A stretch of DNA of 64,000 bases from Ochrobactrum vermis (GCF_002975205.1 NZ_PCOC01000001.1:2046001-2110000), one strand, 5' to 3'. Positions 26,678-36,059 are shown, counted from the first letter of the stretch. The notes: generated by a model from the letters alone, not told the origin. Program-made: numbers and translations.

Positions 26678-27883
26678 ATGAAATGTCTCGCACTTGCAAC
26701 GGCAGCGCTGTTCGCCGCCACGGCTATCTCGTCGGCGGCGGAAATTTCCGACGGCAAGGTCAAGATCGGTATTCTGAACGATCAATCCGGCGTCTATGCC
26801 GATTTCGGCGGCAAATGGTCGTTCGAGGCTGCCAAGATGGCTGCTGAAGATTTCGGCGGCAAAGTGCTCGATGCGCCGATTGAGATCATCACGGCGGATC
26901 ACCAGAACAAGCCGGACGTCGCCTCGAATATTGCGCGCCAGTGGTACGACACCGAACAGGTCGATTCCATCATGGAACTGACGACCTCGTCGGTCGGCCT
27001 CGCTGTTCAGGCCCTGTCGAAGGACAAGAAAAAGATCACGATCAACACCGGTGCCGCCACTTCGGAACTGACCGGCAAGCAGTGCACGCCATATGGCTTC
27101 CATTGGGCTTATGATACCCATGCGCTAGCAGTCGGCACCGGCGGCTCGCTCGTTAAGCAGGGCGGCGACACCTGGTACTTCCTCACTGCCGACTATGCTT
27201 TCGGCTATTCGCTGGAAGAGCAGACGACCAAATTCGTCGAATCCAAGGGCGGCAAGGTTCTGGGTGCCGTGCGCCACCCACTGGCAACCACCGATTATTC
27301 GTCCTTCCTGCTTCAGGCACAGTCCTCCGGCGCCAAGGTCGTGGGCCTCGCCAATGCGGGTCTCGATACGTCCAATGCCATCAAGCAGGCGGCCGAATTC
27401 GGCATCGTTGCCGGTGGCCAGCGTCTGGCGGCACTGCTCTTCACCTTATCGGAAGTGCACGGTCTCGGCCTTGAAGCCGCGCAGGGCCTGACACTGACGG
27501 AAGGCTTTTACTGGGATCGTGATGATGAATCGCGTGCATTCGGCAAGCGCTTCTTCGAGAGGACCGGCCGCATGCCAAACATGATCCAGGCAGGCACCTA
27601 CTCCGCCGTCACGCAATATTTGAAGGCGATCAAGGAAGCCGGAACGGATGAGACCGAAGCGGTCGCCAAGAAGCTGCATGAAATGCCGGTCGAAGACGTC
27701 TTTGCCCGCCACGGCAAGGTCGGCGCCAATGGACGCATGATCTACGACATGTATCTGATGGAAGTGAAGAAGCCGGATGAAAGCAAGGCGCCTTGGGATT
27801 ACTATAAGGTGCTGGACACCATTCCCGGCGATCAGGCTTACATGAAGCCGGAAGAAAGCGGCTGCCCGCTGGTAACGCAGTAA
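26678..27883 (+). CDS. Branched-chain-amino-acid-type ABC binding protein
   Basis: Periplasmic Peripla_BP_6 protein of 401 residues with a signal peptide ending near ISSAAE. VKIGILNDQSGVYADFGGKWSFEAAKMAAEDFGGKV is the family N-terminus, and AYDTHALAVGTGGSLVK and YFLTADYAFGYSLEEQT the hinge region. GGGAGGAG precedes the ATG. It starts an operon with both ATPases and both permeases plus a GMC oxidoreductase. Relatives bind aromatic acids, amides or alcohol-derived acids as often as leucine, so the substrate is open. Confidence 0.87.
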   Translation: MKCLALATAALFAATAISSAAEISDGKVKIGILNDQSGVYADFGGKWSFEAAKMAAEDFGGKVLDAPIEIITADHQNKPDVASNIARQWYDTEQVDSIMELTTSSVGLAVQALSKDKKKITINTGAATSELTGKQCTPYGFHWAYDTHALAVGTGGSLVKQGGDTWYFLTADYAFGYSLEEQTTKFVESKGGKVLGAVRHPLATTDYSSFLLQAQSSGAKVVGLANAGLDTSNAIKQAAEFGIVAGGQRLAALLFTLSEVHGLGLEAAQGLTLTEGFYWDRDDESRAFGKRFFERTGRMPNMIQAGTYSAVTQYLKAIKEAGTDETEAVAKKLHEMPVEDVFARHGKVGANGRMIYDMYLMEVKKPDESKAPWDYYKVLDTIPGDQAYMKPEESGCPLVTQ

Positions 27884-27896
27884 AGAGGCTGGTTGA

Positions 27897-28712
27897 ATGA
27901 ACGCAGCAACTGGCAATATGGCGGCCCTGCATGATGCAGGGCCGGACGGGAGAGGCTCATCCGGCAGGACCGTTCTATCGGCGCGCGGACTGGGCAAGTC
28001 TTTTGGCGGCTTTCACGCAGTCAAGAATGTCGATCTCGACGTGGAGCATGCTCGCGTTCATGCGCTGATCGGCCCGAACGGCGCAGGCAAAACCACGGTT
28101 TTCAATCTCCTCACCAAGTTCTTGCAGCCATCGAGCGGTGAGATAACCCTTCTTGGCGAAACCATCACCAAAACCGATCCGGCCAAGGTGGCCCGCATGG
28201 GACTGGTGCGCTCATTCCAGATTTCGGCCACTTTCCCGCATCTGACAGTGCTGGAAAACGTCAAGGTCGCCTTGCAGCGCCCCAATGGGCTTGCGACGCA
28301 GTTCTGGCGCTCGCTATCGGCACTCGACCGGCTCGATGCACAGGCCGTCGAGCTGTTGGAGCGGGTCGGCCTTGCCGATGCCCGCTATGCACAGGCCGCC
28401 GATCTCTCCTATGGCCGCAAACGCGCGCTCGAGATCGCCACCACGCTGGCGCTTGATCCGAAAGTCCTGCTGCTTGATGAGCCGATGGCAGGTATGGGCC
28501 ATGAAGACGTCCACACCATTGCCGCCCTCATCGCCGATGTGGCGAAGGACCGCGCGGTGCTGATGGTGGAACACAATCTCAAGGTGGTGGCCGATATCGC
28601 CCACCACGTCACGGTGTTGCAACGCGGCGAGATTCTCGCCTCCGGCAGCTATGCCGACGTCTCCAAAGACGAGCGCGTGCGCACCGCCTATATGGGAACC
28701 GAACATGAATAA
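27897..28712 (+). CDS. livG: Liv-type ABC ATPase (LivG-like)
   Basis: First ATPase of the importer, 271 residues. Walker A GPNGAGKTT is at 59-67, the signature is LSYGRKRALEIA, and Walker B is LLLDEPMAGMG, which carries the LivG-specific AGMG/AGLN region. The N-terminal 24 residues are a variable extension. It begins 13 bp after the binding-protein stop and overlaps the next ATPase gene by eight bases. Confidence 0.88.
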   Translation: MNAATGNMAALHDAGPDGRGSSGRTVLSARGLGKSFGGFHAVKNVDLDVEHARVHALIGPNGAGKTTVFNLLTKFLQPSSGEITLLGETITKTDPAKVARMGLVRSFQISATFPHLTVLENVKVALQRPNGLATQFWRSLSALDRLDAQAVELLERVGLADARYAQAADLSYGRKRALEIATTLALDPKVLLLDEPMAGMGHEDVHTIAALIADVAKDRAVLMVEHNLKVVADIAHHVTVLQRGEILASGSYADVSKDERVRTAYMGTEHE

Positions 28713-29436
28713 AGGCCAACCGCTCCTGTCCGTGCGCGGGCTGAATGCCTGGTATGGCGAAAGCCACGCCCTGCATGGCGTCGACCTCGACATCTGGCCG
28801 GGCGAAACCATCACGCTTCTGGGCCGCAACGGCGTCGGCAAGACCACGACACTGCGTGCCATCATGGGCATCATCCGCAAGCGCACCGGCACCATCACGC
28901 TCGACGGCAAGGATATCATGCGCGTGCCCCTGCATCGCATCGCCCATGCGGGTCTCGGTTTCGTGCCGGAAGAGCGCGGCATCTTCGCCACCTTGAGCGT
29001 GCATGAAAACCTGCTTTTGCCGCCCGTCGTTGCCAAGGGAGGTATTGGGGGCGTCCAGAGCCTCATGTCTCTGGATGAGATCTACGAACTTTTCCCCAAT
29101 CTGCATGAACGCCGCAACAGCCCCGGCACCAAGCTTTCAGGCGGCGAACAGCAAATGCTGGCCATTGCGCGCATCCTGCGCACCGGGGTCAAGGTGCTGC
29201 TGCTTGACGAGCCGACCGAAGGTCTGGCGCCCGTCATCGTGCAGCGCATCGGCGATGTGCTGGTGGAGCTGAAGAAGCGCGGCATGACCGTGCTTCTGGT
29301 CGAGCAGAACTTCCGCTTCGCGGCCAAGGTCGCCGACCGCTTCTACCTCATGGATCATGGCGTTGTGACGGAAAATTTCCCGACCGCCGAACTGCCCGCC
29401 CGCATGGCGGCGCTCAACGAAGCGCTGGGGGTATGA
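28705..29436 (+). CDS. livF: Liv-type ABC ATPase (LivF-like)
   Basis: Second ATPase, 243 residues. Walker A GRNGVGKTT is at 40-48, the LivF-typical FVPEERGIFATLSVHENLL follows, then the signature KLSGGEQQMLAIAR and Walker B VLLLDEPTEGLAP. The ATG at 28705 lies within the end of livG, an eight-base overlap. It would pair with LivG as a heterodimer under the two permeases. Confidence 0.88.
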   Translation: MNKGQPLLSVRGLNAWYGESHALHGVDLDIWPGETITLLGRNGVGKTTTLRAIMGIIRKRTGTITLDGKDIMRVPLHRIAHAGLGFVPEERGIFATLSVHENLLLPPVVAKGGIGGVQSLMSLDEIYELFPNLHERRNSPGTKLSGGEQQMLAIARILRTGVKVLLLDEPTEGLAPVIVQRIGDVLVELKKRGMTVLLVEQNFRFAAKVADRFYLMDHGVVTENFPTAELPARMAALNEALGV

Positions 29437-29440
29437 CACG

Positions 29441-30328
29441 ATGACAATGATTTTCGGAATACCTTTGCAGGCACTTCTCGGGCAGCTGCTGGTCGGCCTC
29501 ATCAACGGCTCGTTCTACGCTATGCTGAGCCTTGGCCTTGCGATCATCTTCGGACTCTTGCGCATCATCAATTTCGCCCATGGCGCGCAATATATGCTTG
29601 GCGCTTTCGTCGGCTATCTGCTGTTGAGCTGGCTCGGCATCGGCTACTGGCCAGCGCTGATCCTCGCTCCGCTTATCGTCGGCCTTGGCGGTGCCATCAT
29701 CGAGCGCGTGGCCCTGTCGCGGCTTTACAATCTCGATCCGCTTTACGGCTTGCTCTTCACCTTCGGCCTTGCGCTGGTGATCGAAGGCACGTTCCGTTAT
29801 TATTATGGTGCTGCCGGCCAGCCTTATGCTGTGCCGCCGTCGCTTGCAGGCGGGCATAATCTCGGCTTCATGTTCCTGCCGAACTATCGCGCCTGGGTCG
29901 TCGTCGCCTCGCTTTTCGTCTGCCTCGGCACCTGGCTTCTGGTGGAAAAGACCAAGCTCGGCGCCTATCTGCGTGCCGCGACTGAAAACCCCACACTGGT
30001 CAAAGCCTTCGGCATCAATGTGCCGTTGCTCCTCACCTTCACCTATGCGCTGGGTGCTGCCCTTGCCGGTGTTGCAGGCATCATGGCCGCACCGATCTAT
30101 CAGGTCAGCCCGCTGATGGGCTCTAACATCATCATCGTGGTCTTTGCCGTGGTGGTCGTCGGCGGCATGGGCTCGATCCTTGGCGCTATCATCACCGGCT
30201 ATGTGTTGGGGCTGGCGGAAGGTCTGACCAAGGTCTTCTATCCGGAAGCCTCCAGTATCGTCATCTTCGTCATCATGGCTATCGTCCTTCTGGTTCGACC
30301 CGCCGGACTGTTCGGAAAGGAGGCCTGA
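29441..30328 (+). CDS. livH: Liv-type ABC permease (LivH-like)
   Basis: Inner-membrane permease of 295 residues with about eight hydrophobic segments. LLVGLINGSFYAMLSLGLAIIFGLLRIINFAHG is the LivH N-terminal block, and VVVVGGMGSILGAIITGYVLG the conserved cytoplasmic loop contacting the ATPase. It begins four bases after livF and ends one base before livM. Confidence 0.9.
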   Translation: MTMIFGIPLQALLGQLLVGLINGSFYAMLSLGLAIIFGLLRIINFAHGAQYMLGAFVGYLLLSWLGIGYWPALILAPLIVGLGGAIIERVALSRLYNLDPLYGLLFTFGLALVIEGTFRYYYGAAGQPYAVPPSLAGGHNLGFMFLPNYRAWVVVASLFVCLGTWLLVEKTKLGAYLRAATENPTLVKAFGINVPLLLTFTYALGAALAGVAGIMAAPIYQVSPLMGSNIIIVVFAVVVVGGMGSILGAIITGYVLGLAEGLTKVFYPEASSIVIFVIMAIVLLVRPAGLFGKEA

Positions 30329-30329
30329 T

Positions 30330-31331
30330 ATGGCTGACACCGCTCTCAAGGCTACTTCCCGGGCAACCGCAGCTCCGCGCGACAGCAAGGCACCTGCCAT
30401 CAACAGCCTCTCGGTCATCGTCCTCGGCATCGCCCTCGTCGGGCTGCTGGCGGCACCCTTCATGGTGTACCCCATCTTCCTGATGAAGATGCTGTGCTTT
30501 GCGCTGTTTGCATCCGCCTTCAATCTTCTGCTTGGCTATACGGGCATTCTCTCCTTCGGCCATGCGGCCTTCTTTGGCGGCGCTGCCTATATCACGGCCC
30601 ATACGGTGAAAGTCTGTGGCGTGACACCGGAATTGGGGCTTGTCCTCGGCGTTCTCGCCGCAGCAGCGCTTGGCCTCGTCATCGGTTATCTCGCCATCCG
30701 CCGTCAGGGCATCTATTCGACGATGATCACACTGGCACTGGCGCAGATGTTCTTCTTCTTCTGCCTGCAGGCTTCCTTCACCCATGGCGAAGACGGATTG
30801 CAGGGCGTGCCGCGCGGTTATCTCTTCGGCATCATCGACCTCAACCAGCCGATGAACATGTATTATTTCGTGCTGGCCGTGTTTGTCCTCGGTGTCTTCG
30901 TCATCTGGCGCATCATCAACTCGCCCTTCGGCATGATCCTGAAATCGGTACGCGAAAACGAAAACCGCGCGGTCTCGCTCGGCTATTCCGTCAACCGCTA
31001 CAAGCTCGCAGCCTTCGTCATGTCGGCAGGACTTGCAGGTCTTGCAGGTGGCCTGAAGGCGCTCGTCTTCCAGTTTGCAACGCTCACCGATGTCGGCTGG
31101 CAGATGTCGGGCGAAGTGATCCTGATGACGCTTCTCGGCGGCATCGGCACGCTGATCGGCCCCATTGTCGGCGCTGCCTTCGTCGTCGCGCTGCAGAACT
31201 ATCTCGCAACATCCGACTTCCCTGTCACAATCGTGACGGGCGTCATCTTCATGGCATGCGTCCTCCTCTTCCGTAAGGGAATCGTAGGCGAGTTCTATGC
31301 ATCGCGGATTGGAAAGAAACTCTTCGGCTAA
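30330..31331 (+). CDS. livM: Liv-type ABC permease (LivM-like)
   Basis: Second permease, 333 residues, with LNLLLGYTGILSFGHAAFFGGAAY-type sequence (here FNLLLGYTGILSFGHA) and EVILMTLLGGIGTLIGPIVGA, both diagnostic of LivM. The ATG has GGAGG about six bases upstream. It is followed by a hairpin and then the GMC oxidoreductase gene. Confidence 0.9.
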   Translation: MADTALKATSRATAAPRDSKAPAINSLSVIVLGIALVGLLAAPFMVYPIFLMKMLCFALFASAFNLLLGYTGILSFGHAAFFGGAAYITAHTVKVCGVTPELGLVLGVLAAAALGLVIGYLAIRRQGIYSTMITLALAQMFFFFCLQASFTHGEDGLQGVPRGYLFGIIDLNQPMNMYYFVLAVFVLGVFVIWRIINSPFGMILKSVRENENRAVSLGYSVNRYKLAAFVMSAGLAGLAGGLKALVFQFATLTDVGWQMSGEVILMTLLGGIGTLIGPIVGAAFVVALQNYLATSDFPVTIVTGVIFMACVLLFRKGIVGEFYASRIGKKLFG

Positions 31332-31341
31332 CCAACATTTC

Positions 31342-31379
31342 GGGAGCCGCACGCTCGTTCGATAGCGGCTCCATCTTTT
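31342..31379 (+). terminator. Hairpin between livM and the GMC oxidoreductase gene
   Basis: GGAGCCGC (31343-31350) pairs with GCGGCTCC (31365-31372), followed by ATCTTTTA. This could attenuate read-through from the transporter genes into the oxidoreductase gene, or be a weak terminator. Confidence 0.55.
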
Positions 31380-31394
31380 ACTGGATATGAGATC

Positions 31395-32993
31395 ATGACC
31401 GACACCTACGATTACATCGTGGTTGGCGCGGGCACGGCAGGTTGCGCCCTCGCGAACCGGCTTTCCGTAGACCAGAACCGCTCCGTGCTGCTGCTGGAGG
31501 CAGGCGGAAAAGACAATTACGCCTGGATCCACATCCCGGTCGGCTATCTCTATTGCATCGGCAACCCGCGCACCGACTGGTGCTTCACCACAGAGGCCGA
31601 ACCGGGGCTGAACGGTCGCTCGCTTGGCTATCCGCGCGGCAAGGTGCTTGGCGGCTGCTCCTCCATCAACGGCATGATCTATATGCGCGGCCAGGCCCGC
31701 GACTACGACCTGTGGCGTCAGGCCGGATGCGAAGGCTGGGGCTGGGACGATGTGCTGCCCCTCTTCAGGAAGTCGGAAGATTATTTTGCAGGCGCCAGCG
31801 ATCTGCATGGCGCAGGCGGCGAATGGCGTGTCGAAAGCGCCCGCCTGCATTGGGATATTCTGGATGCCTTCCGCGATGCGGCAGTCTCTGCGGGCATCCC
31901 CGCCACCGATGATTTCAATGGCGGCGACAATGAAGGCGTGTCCTATTTCAAGGTCAACCAGAAGCGCGGCATTCGCTGGAATACCGCCAAGGCCTTTTTG
32001 CGTCCGGCGCTGGGTCGCAACAATCTGACCGTCGAAACCGGCGCGCATGTGCGCCGCATCGAGATCGAGGAACTGCGCGCCACCGGCGTCACCTTCGACC
32101 AGAACGGCACCACCCGCACGGTGAAAGCAAAACGCGAGGTTATTCTGGCCGCCGGTGCGGTCGGATCGCCGCAGATTCTGGAGCTTTCAGGCGTTGGGCG
32201 CGGCGACGTGCTGCAGCAGGCGGGTATTCCGGTCACGCTGGAACGCAAGCAGCTCGGTGAAAACCTGCAGGATCATCTCCAGCTCCGCTGCGCATACAAG
32301 GTTACAGGCATTCCGACCCTCAACGAAAAAGCCAACAAGCTTGTCGGCAAGGCGATGATCGGACTGGAATATCTGCTGCGCCAATCCGGTCCCATGTCGA
32401 TGGCGCCGAGTCAGCTTGGCGTTTTCACCCGCTCCGACCCGTCCTACGAAACCGCCAATCTGCAGTATCACGTGCAGCCGCTCAGCCTTGAAAAGTTTGG
32501 CGAAAACGTCCACCCCTTCCCCGCCTTCACGGCCAGCGTGTGCAATCTGCGCCCCGACAGCCGCGGCTCGATCCACGTCAAATCACCGGATCACCGCGCC
32601 CAACCCGCAATCCGGCCAAACTATCTGGCGGCGGAAAGCGACCGCCGCGTTGCCGCCGACGCAATCCGCATCACGCGCCATATCGTGGCGCAGGCACCCT
32701 TGCAGCAATATCGCCCCGAGGAGTTCAAGCCGGGTCCAAGCTATGAAACGCAGGAACAGCTGGAAAAGGCCGCTGGCGATATCGGCACGACGATTTTCCA
32801 TCCGGTCGGCACCTGCCGCATGGGACGGGACGCGGAAGCTATCGTCGATCCCCGCCTGCGCTTTAACGGCATTGCGGGCCTGCGCGTCGCCGACGCCTCG
32901 GTCATGCCGACCATCACTTCCGGCAACACCAATTCGCCGACTCTCATGATCGCCGAGAAGGCCGCACAGATGATTATTGCGGATAACAGATAG
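31395..32993 (+). CDS. GMC-family FAD-dependent alcohol/choline dehydrogenase-like protein
   Basis: Flavin oxidoreductase of 532 residues. The FAD-binding GAGTAGCALA is at 11-20, GMC signature 1 lies around PRGKVLGGCSSINGMIYMRG, signature 2 is GAVGSPQILELSGVG, and the C-terminal active-site region is FHPVGTCRMG followed by SGNTNSPTLMIAEKAA. No signal peptide is present, so it is cytoplasmic. It resembles AlkJ/BetA-type alcohol dehydrogenases. Position as the last gene of the Liv-type operon suggests it oxidises the imported alcohol; no aldehyde dehydrogenase gene is adjacent. Confidence 0.87.
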   Translation: MTDTYDYIVVGAGTAGCALANRLSVDQNRSVLLLEAGGKDNYAWIHIPVGYLYCIGNPRTDWCFTTEAEPGLNGRSLGYPRGKVLGGCSSINGMIYMRGQARDYDLWRQAGCEGWGWDDVLPLFRKSEDYFAGASDLHGAGGEWRVESARLHWDILDAFRDAAVSAGIPATDDFNGGDNEGVSYFKVNQKRGIRWNTAKAFLRPALGRNNLTVETGAHVRRIEIEELRATGVTFDQNGTTRTVKAKREVILAAGAVGSPQILELSGVGRGDVLQQAGIPVTLERKQLGENLQDHLQLRCAYKVTGIPTLNEKANKLVGKAMIGLEYLLRQSGPMSMAPSQLGVFTRSDPSYETANLQYHVQPLSLEKFGENVHPFPAFTASVCNLRPDSRGSIHVKSPDHRAQPAIRPNYLAAESDRRVAADAIRITRHIVAQAPLQQYRPEEFKPGPSYETQEQLEKAAGDIGTTIFHPVGTCRMGRDAEAIVDPRLRFNGIAGLRVADASVMPTITSGNTNSPTLMIAEKAAQMIIADNR

Positions 32994-32999
32994 GCATTT

Positions 33000-33092
33000 C
33001 CAGCAAAAGTGCGAAGCGGTTTTGCGCCCGGATAATGCTCAAAGCAAACAACTAGAGCGGTTCCAACGATTCAGTTTTAACGGACCGCTCCA
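33000..33092. repeat. Variant mosaic palindromic repeat
   Basis: AGCAAAAGTGCGAAGCGGTTTTGCGCC forms the first palindrome, then AATGCTCAAAG, and AGAGCGGTTCC with GGACCGCTCC forms the second. It has the same two-part plan as the 11875 element but a different core sequence. It lies just after the GMC gene stop. Confidence 0.7.
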
Positions 33093-33108
33093 GGACCGGC
33101 TTTCCAAT

Positions 33109-33146
33109 GAGACGGTCAGCGGAAATGGCAATCCGCTCACCGTCTC
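33109..33146 (+). promoter_or_regulatory. Strong hairpin upstream of metQ
   Basis: GAGACGGT (33109-33116) pairs with ACCGTCTC (33139-33146), and AGCGGA pairs with TCCGCT, with one C:C mismatch and an eight-base loop. No U-tract follows. It lies about 170 bases before the metQ start and may be a leader structure or the end of the GMC transcript. It does not match the SAM-II riboswitch pattern I know. Confidence 0.5.
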
Positions 33147-33316
33147 GTGAACGCAATTTCGGCATCATCGCTTCGACAGATTCTGAAATAATTTTCCTTG
33201 TTTATTGCCCGACAAAAGGGAATTATCGGCAACAAGGTGGGCAGGGGGAGAAAGATCATCTCAAAAGATCGTTTTCCGGGACCGGCTCTCCAAAGTCTCT
33301 GAACAAGGAAAACAAA

Positions 33317-34153
33317 ATGTCGTCAGTCCTTTCCCGCTACACGCTGACCCGTCGCGCCGGTCTGAAAGCCCTTCTCTTCACCGCAGCCGCACTGACTGTC
33401 GGCTTCGCGTCGGCACCGAGCCACGCAGAAGACAAGACCATCAAGGTGGGCATCATGGGCGGCGAAGACGAAGACGTCTGGAAAGTCGTTGCCGAAGAAG
33501 GCAAGAAGCATGGCCTCAACATCGAGCGCGTGACCTTCAATGATTACAACCAGCCGAATGAAGCGCTGGAACGCAAGGAAATCGACGCCAATGCCTTCCA
33601 GCACAAGCCTTACCTCGACGAACAGATTAAGCAGCACGGCTACAAGATCAGCGTTGCCGGCTACACCGCCGTCTGGCCAATCGGCATCTATTCGCGCAAG
33701 GTCAAGAACCTTGACGAACTGAAGGAAGGCGCGGTTGTTGGCGTACCCAACGATCCGACCAATGAAGGCCGCGCATTGCGCGTTCTCGAAGCAAGCGGCC
33801 TCATCAAGCTGAAGCCGGATGCGGGCATTCTCGCAACGCCAATCGATATCGTTGAAAACCCGAAGAAGCTCGAAATCAAGGAACTCGACGCCGGTGTCGT
33901 CGGTCGGTCCATCGATGATCTCGATGCAGCCATCGTCAACAATGACTGGGCTGCGAAAGCTGGTCTGAAGAAGGAAGAGGCAATCGGCTGGGAATCCAAG
34001 GAAAACAACCCATACAACAACTTCATCGCGGTCCGTACCGAAGATGAGAATGCAGAGTGGGTGAAGAACCTTGTTGCTTCCTTCCAGAACGACGCAGTGA
34101 AGGCCGAACTGGACCGCGTTTACAAAGGCACAGGCATTCCAGCCTGGAACTAA
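33317..34153 (+). CDS. metQ: Methionine ABC importer binding protein (MetQ/NlpA family)
   Basis: Binding protein of 278 residues. The N-terminus has TRRAGLKALLFTAAALT and a cleavage site after SHA, resembling a Tat-like signal; there is no lipobox cysteine, so it is a soluble periplasmic form. TIKVGIMGGEDEDVWKVV, DANAFQHKPYLDEQ and YIGVYSRK-like IGIYSRKVKNLDEL are NlpA family features. The ATG at 33317 has AAGGA upstream; the longer frame from 33107 has no support. It is followed by a terminator hairpin and metN, metI. Confidence 0.9.
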   Translation: MSSVLSRYTLTRRAGLKALLFTAAALTVGFASAPSHAEDKTIKVGIMGGEDEDVWKVVAEEGKKHGLNIERVTFNDYNQPNEALERKEIDANAFQHKPYLDEQIKQHGYKISVAGYTAVWPIGIYSRKVKNLDELKEGAVVGVPNDPTNEGRALRVLEASGLIKLKPDAGILATPIDIVENPKKLEIKELDAGVVGRSIDDLDAAIVNNDWAAKAGLKKEEAIGWESKENNPYNNFIAVRTEDENAEWVKNLVASFQNDAVKAELDRVYKGTGIPAWN

Positions 34154-34171
34154 TCGCTTTTGAAGCTTGAA

Positions 34172-34207
34172 AGTCCGCGCCGGAACCGTTTCCGGCGCGG
34201 CTTTTAT
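34172..34207 (+). terminator. Rho-independent terminator after metQ
   Basis: CCGCGCCGGAA pairs with TTCCGGCGCGG across a short loop, followed by CTTTTATT. It should limit read-through into metN, giving excess binding protein over transporter. Confidence 0.8.
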
Positions 34208-34350
34208 TGACGTACCGACAAAAATTGCCCTAAAGCATCGCCACAGCAAAAGCTGATGGCTTGAGCCAGGCATCATCCTTCCTTGAAGCCTTATCCGATT
34301 GCAGTTTGCCGCTGTTTACCGCGGCGCATCTAACTATAGAAGAAACGACC

Positions 34351-35409
34351 GTGACCATTGAAAAGCCACCCGCCGCATCAGCGCCCATCGTCGAGATGAA
34401 AGACGTGCGCCGAATGTTCGGCGATACGGCAGCCATCAACGGCGTTTCGCTTTCCGTCGCACGCGGCGAAATCCTCGGCATCATCGGTCGCAGCGGCGCG
34501 GGCAAGTCCACGCTGATCCGTTGCGTCAACGGCCTTGAAAAGCCGGATGCCGGCTCGATCCTGATCGAAGGTCGTGAAATCACCGGCCTTGGCGAAGATG
34601 CGCTGCGCCCCGTGCGCCGTCGCATCGGCATGGTGTTCCAGCATTTCAATCTGCTTTCGGCCAAGACCGTTGCCCAAAACATCGCTCTGCCGCTGAAAAT
34701 TGCGGGCAAGCCGAAGGCTGAACGTGTCAAGCGTGTGGCAGAACTGCTGGAGCTGGTCGGCCTTTCCGACAAGGCAAAGCAATATCCCGCCCAGCTCTCC
34801 GGCGGCCAGAAACAGCGCGTCGGCATCGCTCGCGCTCTTGCTGCCGAACCTGCCGTGCTGCTTTCCGACGAAGCGACATCTGCGCTCGACCCGGAAACCA
34901 CGCAGTCCATTCTGGCGCTGCTGAAAGATATCAACACCAAGCTCGGCCTCACCATCCTGCTCATCACCCATGAGATGGAAGTGATCCGCCGCATTGCCGA
35001 CCGCGTCATCGTGCTCGACCATGGCGCAATCGCAGAGGAAGGCCCGGTCTGGAAAGTCTTCGCCAACCCGCAATCGCCTGTCACGCAGAGCATGTTGCAG
35101 GTGCTTACGCCGGAACTGCCTGCCATCTGGCGCGACCGGCTGGAAAAATCCGGCGATCTCGCCATACTGAAGGTGAAACTGTCGGGCGCGGCGGCAAAAG
35201 GCGCGTTCTTCGGTGATGTCGCCGCTGCCACCGGAATCGCACCGCAGCTGATCCATGGCGGCATGGACACGATTCAGGGCGAGCCGGTCGGCACGCTCTT
35301 CATCGGCCTGCCCGCACAGGACAAGGCGAAACTCGACGCCACAATCACCTATCTCAACACCCATGCAGACGCCACGGAGGTACTCGGCTATGTCTCAGGC
35401 GATGCTTGA
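34351..35409 (+). CDS. metN: Methionine ABC importer ATPase MetN
   Basis: ATPase of 352 residues. Walker A GRSGAGKST is at 46-54, QLSGGQKQRVGIARAL is the signature, LLSDEATSALDPETT is the MetN-type Walker B, and a C-terminal NIL/ACT-like domain (about 265-352) is the site of methionine feedback in MetN. A GTG at 34351 is chosen, with AGAAG upstream; a TTG at 34261 extends the frame by 30 residues without a ribosome site. The stop lies 20 bases inside metI. Confidence 0.87.
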   Translation: MTIEKPPAASAPIVEMKDVRRMFGDTAAINGVSLSVARGEILGIIGRSGAGKSTLIRCVNGLEKPDAGSILIEGREITGLGEDALRPVRRRIGMVFQHFNLLSAKTVAQNIALPLKIAGKPKAERVKRVAELLELVGLSDKAKQYPAQLSGGQKQRVGIARALAAEPAVLLSDEATSALDPETTQSILALLKDINTKLGLTILLITHEMEVIRRIADRVIVLDHGAIAEEGPVWKVFANPQSPVTQSMLQVLTPELPAIWRDRLEKSGDLAILKVKLSGAAAKGAFFGDVAAATGIAPQLIHGGMDTIQGEPVGTLFIGLPAQDKAKLDATITYLNTHADATEVLGYVSGDA

Positions 35410-36055
35410 TCTTCTCTGGCGCTCCTTCTGGGAGACCATCATCATGACCGGCTTTTCGAGCCTGATTTCGCTCGTCGTCGGTCTGCCGCTCGCGCTCATC
35501 ATGATCCTGACCGAACGCGGCGGACTTGCCCAGAACCTGACCGTCAATATGTTTCTCGGCGCCATCATCAACGGCTTCCGCTCGGTTCCGTTCATCATTT
35601 TGCTGGTGGCGCTGATCCCGGTCACGCGTCTTATCGTCGGCACATCCATCGGCACATGGGCCTCCATCGTGCCGCTGTCCATTGCCGCTATCCCCTATTA
35701 TGCGCGCATAGCGGAAGTATCGTTGCGTGAAGTGGATCATGGCCTGATCGAAGCCGCGCGCTCCATGGGCGCGAACCGCTGGACCATCGTGCGCGAAGTA
35801 CTCGTCCCCGAAGCCCTGCCGGGCATTGTCGCGGGCTTCACGGTCACAATCATCACTCTGGTCGGCGCATCGGCAATGGCAGGCGCCATTGGCGCGGGCG
35901 GTCTGGGCGATCTTGCGATCCGCTATGGCTATCAGCGCTTTGAGACGCAGATCATGATCGCGGTCGTGATCATCCTCATCATCATGGTTTGCGGTATCCA
36001 GTGGATCGGCGACCGGCTGGTGAGCCGCCTCGACAAGCGCAACCTGCGCGCCTGA
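35390..36055 (+). CDS. metI: Methionine ABC importer permease MetI
   Basis: Permease of 221 residues with five hydrophobic segments. The EAARSMGAN loop (EAA motif) contacts MetN; SLISLVVGLPLALIM and NGFRSVPFIILLVALIPVTRLIVGT are MetI-like. The ATG at 35390 overlaps metN by 20 bases and has GGAGG nine bases upstream. The frame running back to 35255 is the overlap with metN and is not used. Confidence 0.9.
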   Translation: MSQAMLDLLWRSFWETIIMTGFSSLISLVVGLPLALIMILTERGGLAQNLTVNMFLGAIINGFRSVPFIILLVALIPVTRLIVGTSIGTWASIVPLSIAAIPYYARIAEVSLREVDHGLIEAARSMGANRWTIVREVLVPEALPGIVAGFTVTIITLVGASAMAGAIGAGGLGDLAIRYGYQRFETQIMIAVVIILIIMVCGIQWIGDRLVSRLDKRNLRA

Positions 36056-36059
36056 AACC

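Noticed and set aside
30279..32048. 589-codon minus-strand frame opposite livM and the GMC gene
   Set aside because: Antisense to two motif-rich genes; composition is that of a shadow frame.
33147..33316. SAM riboswitch upstream of metQ
   Set aside because: I could not match the SAM-II or SAM-I conserved blocks; only a plain hairpin is visible.
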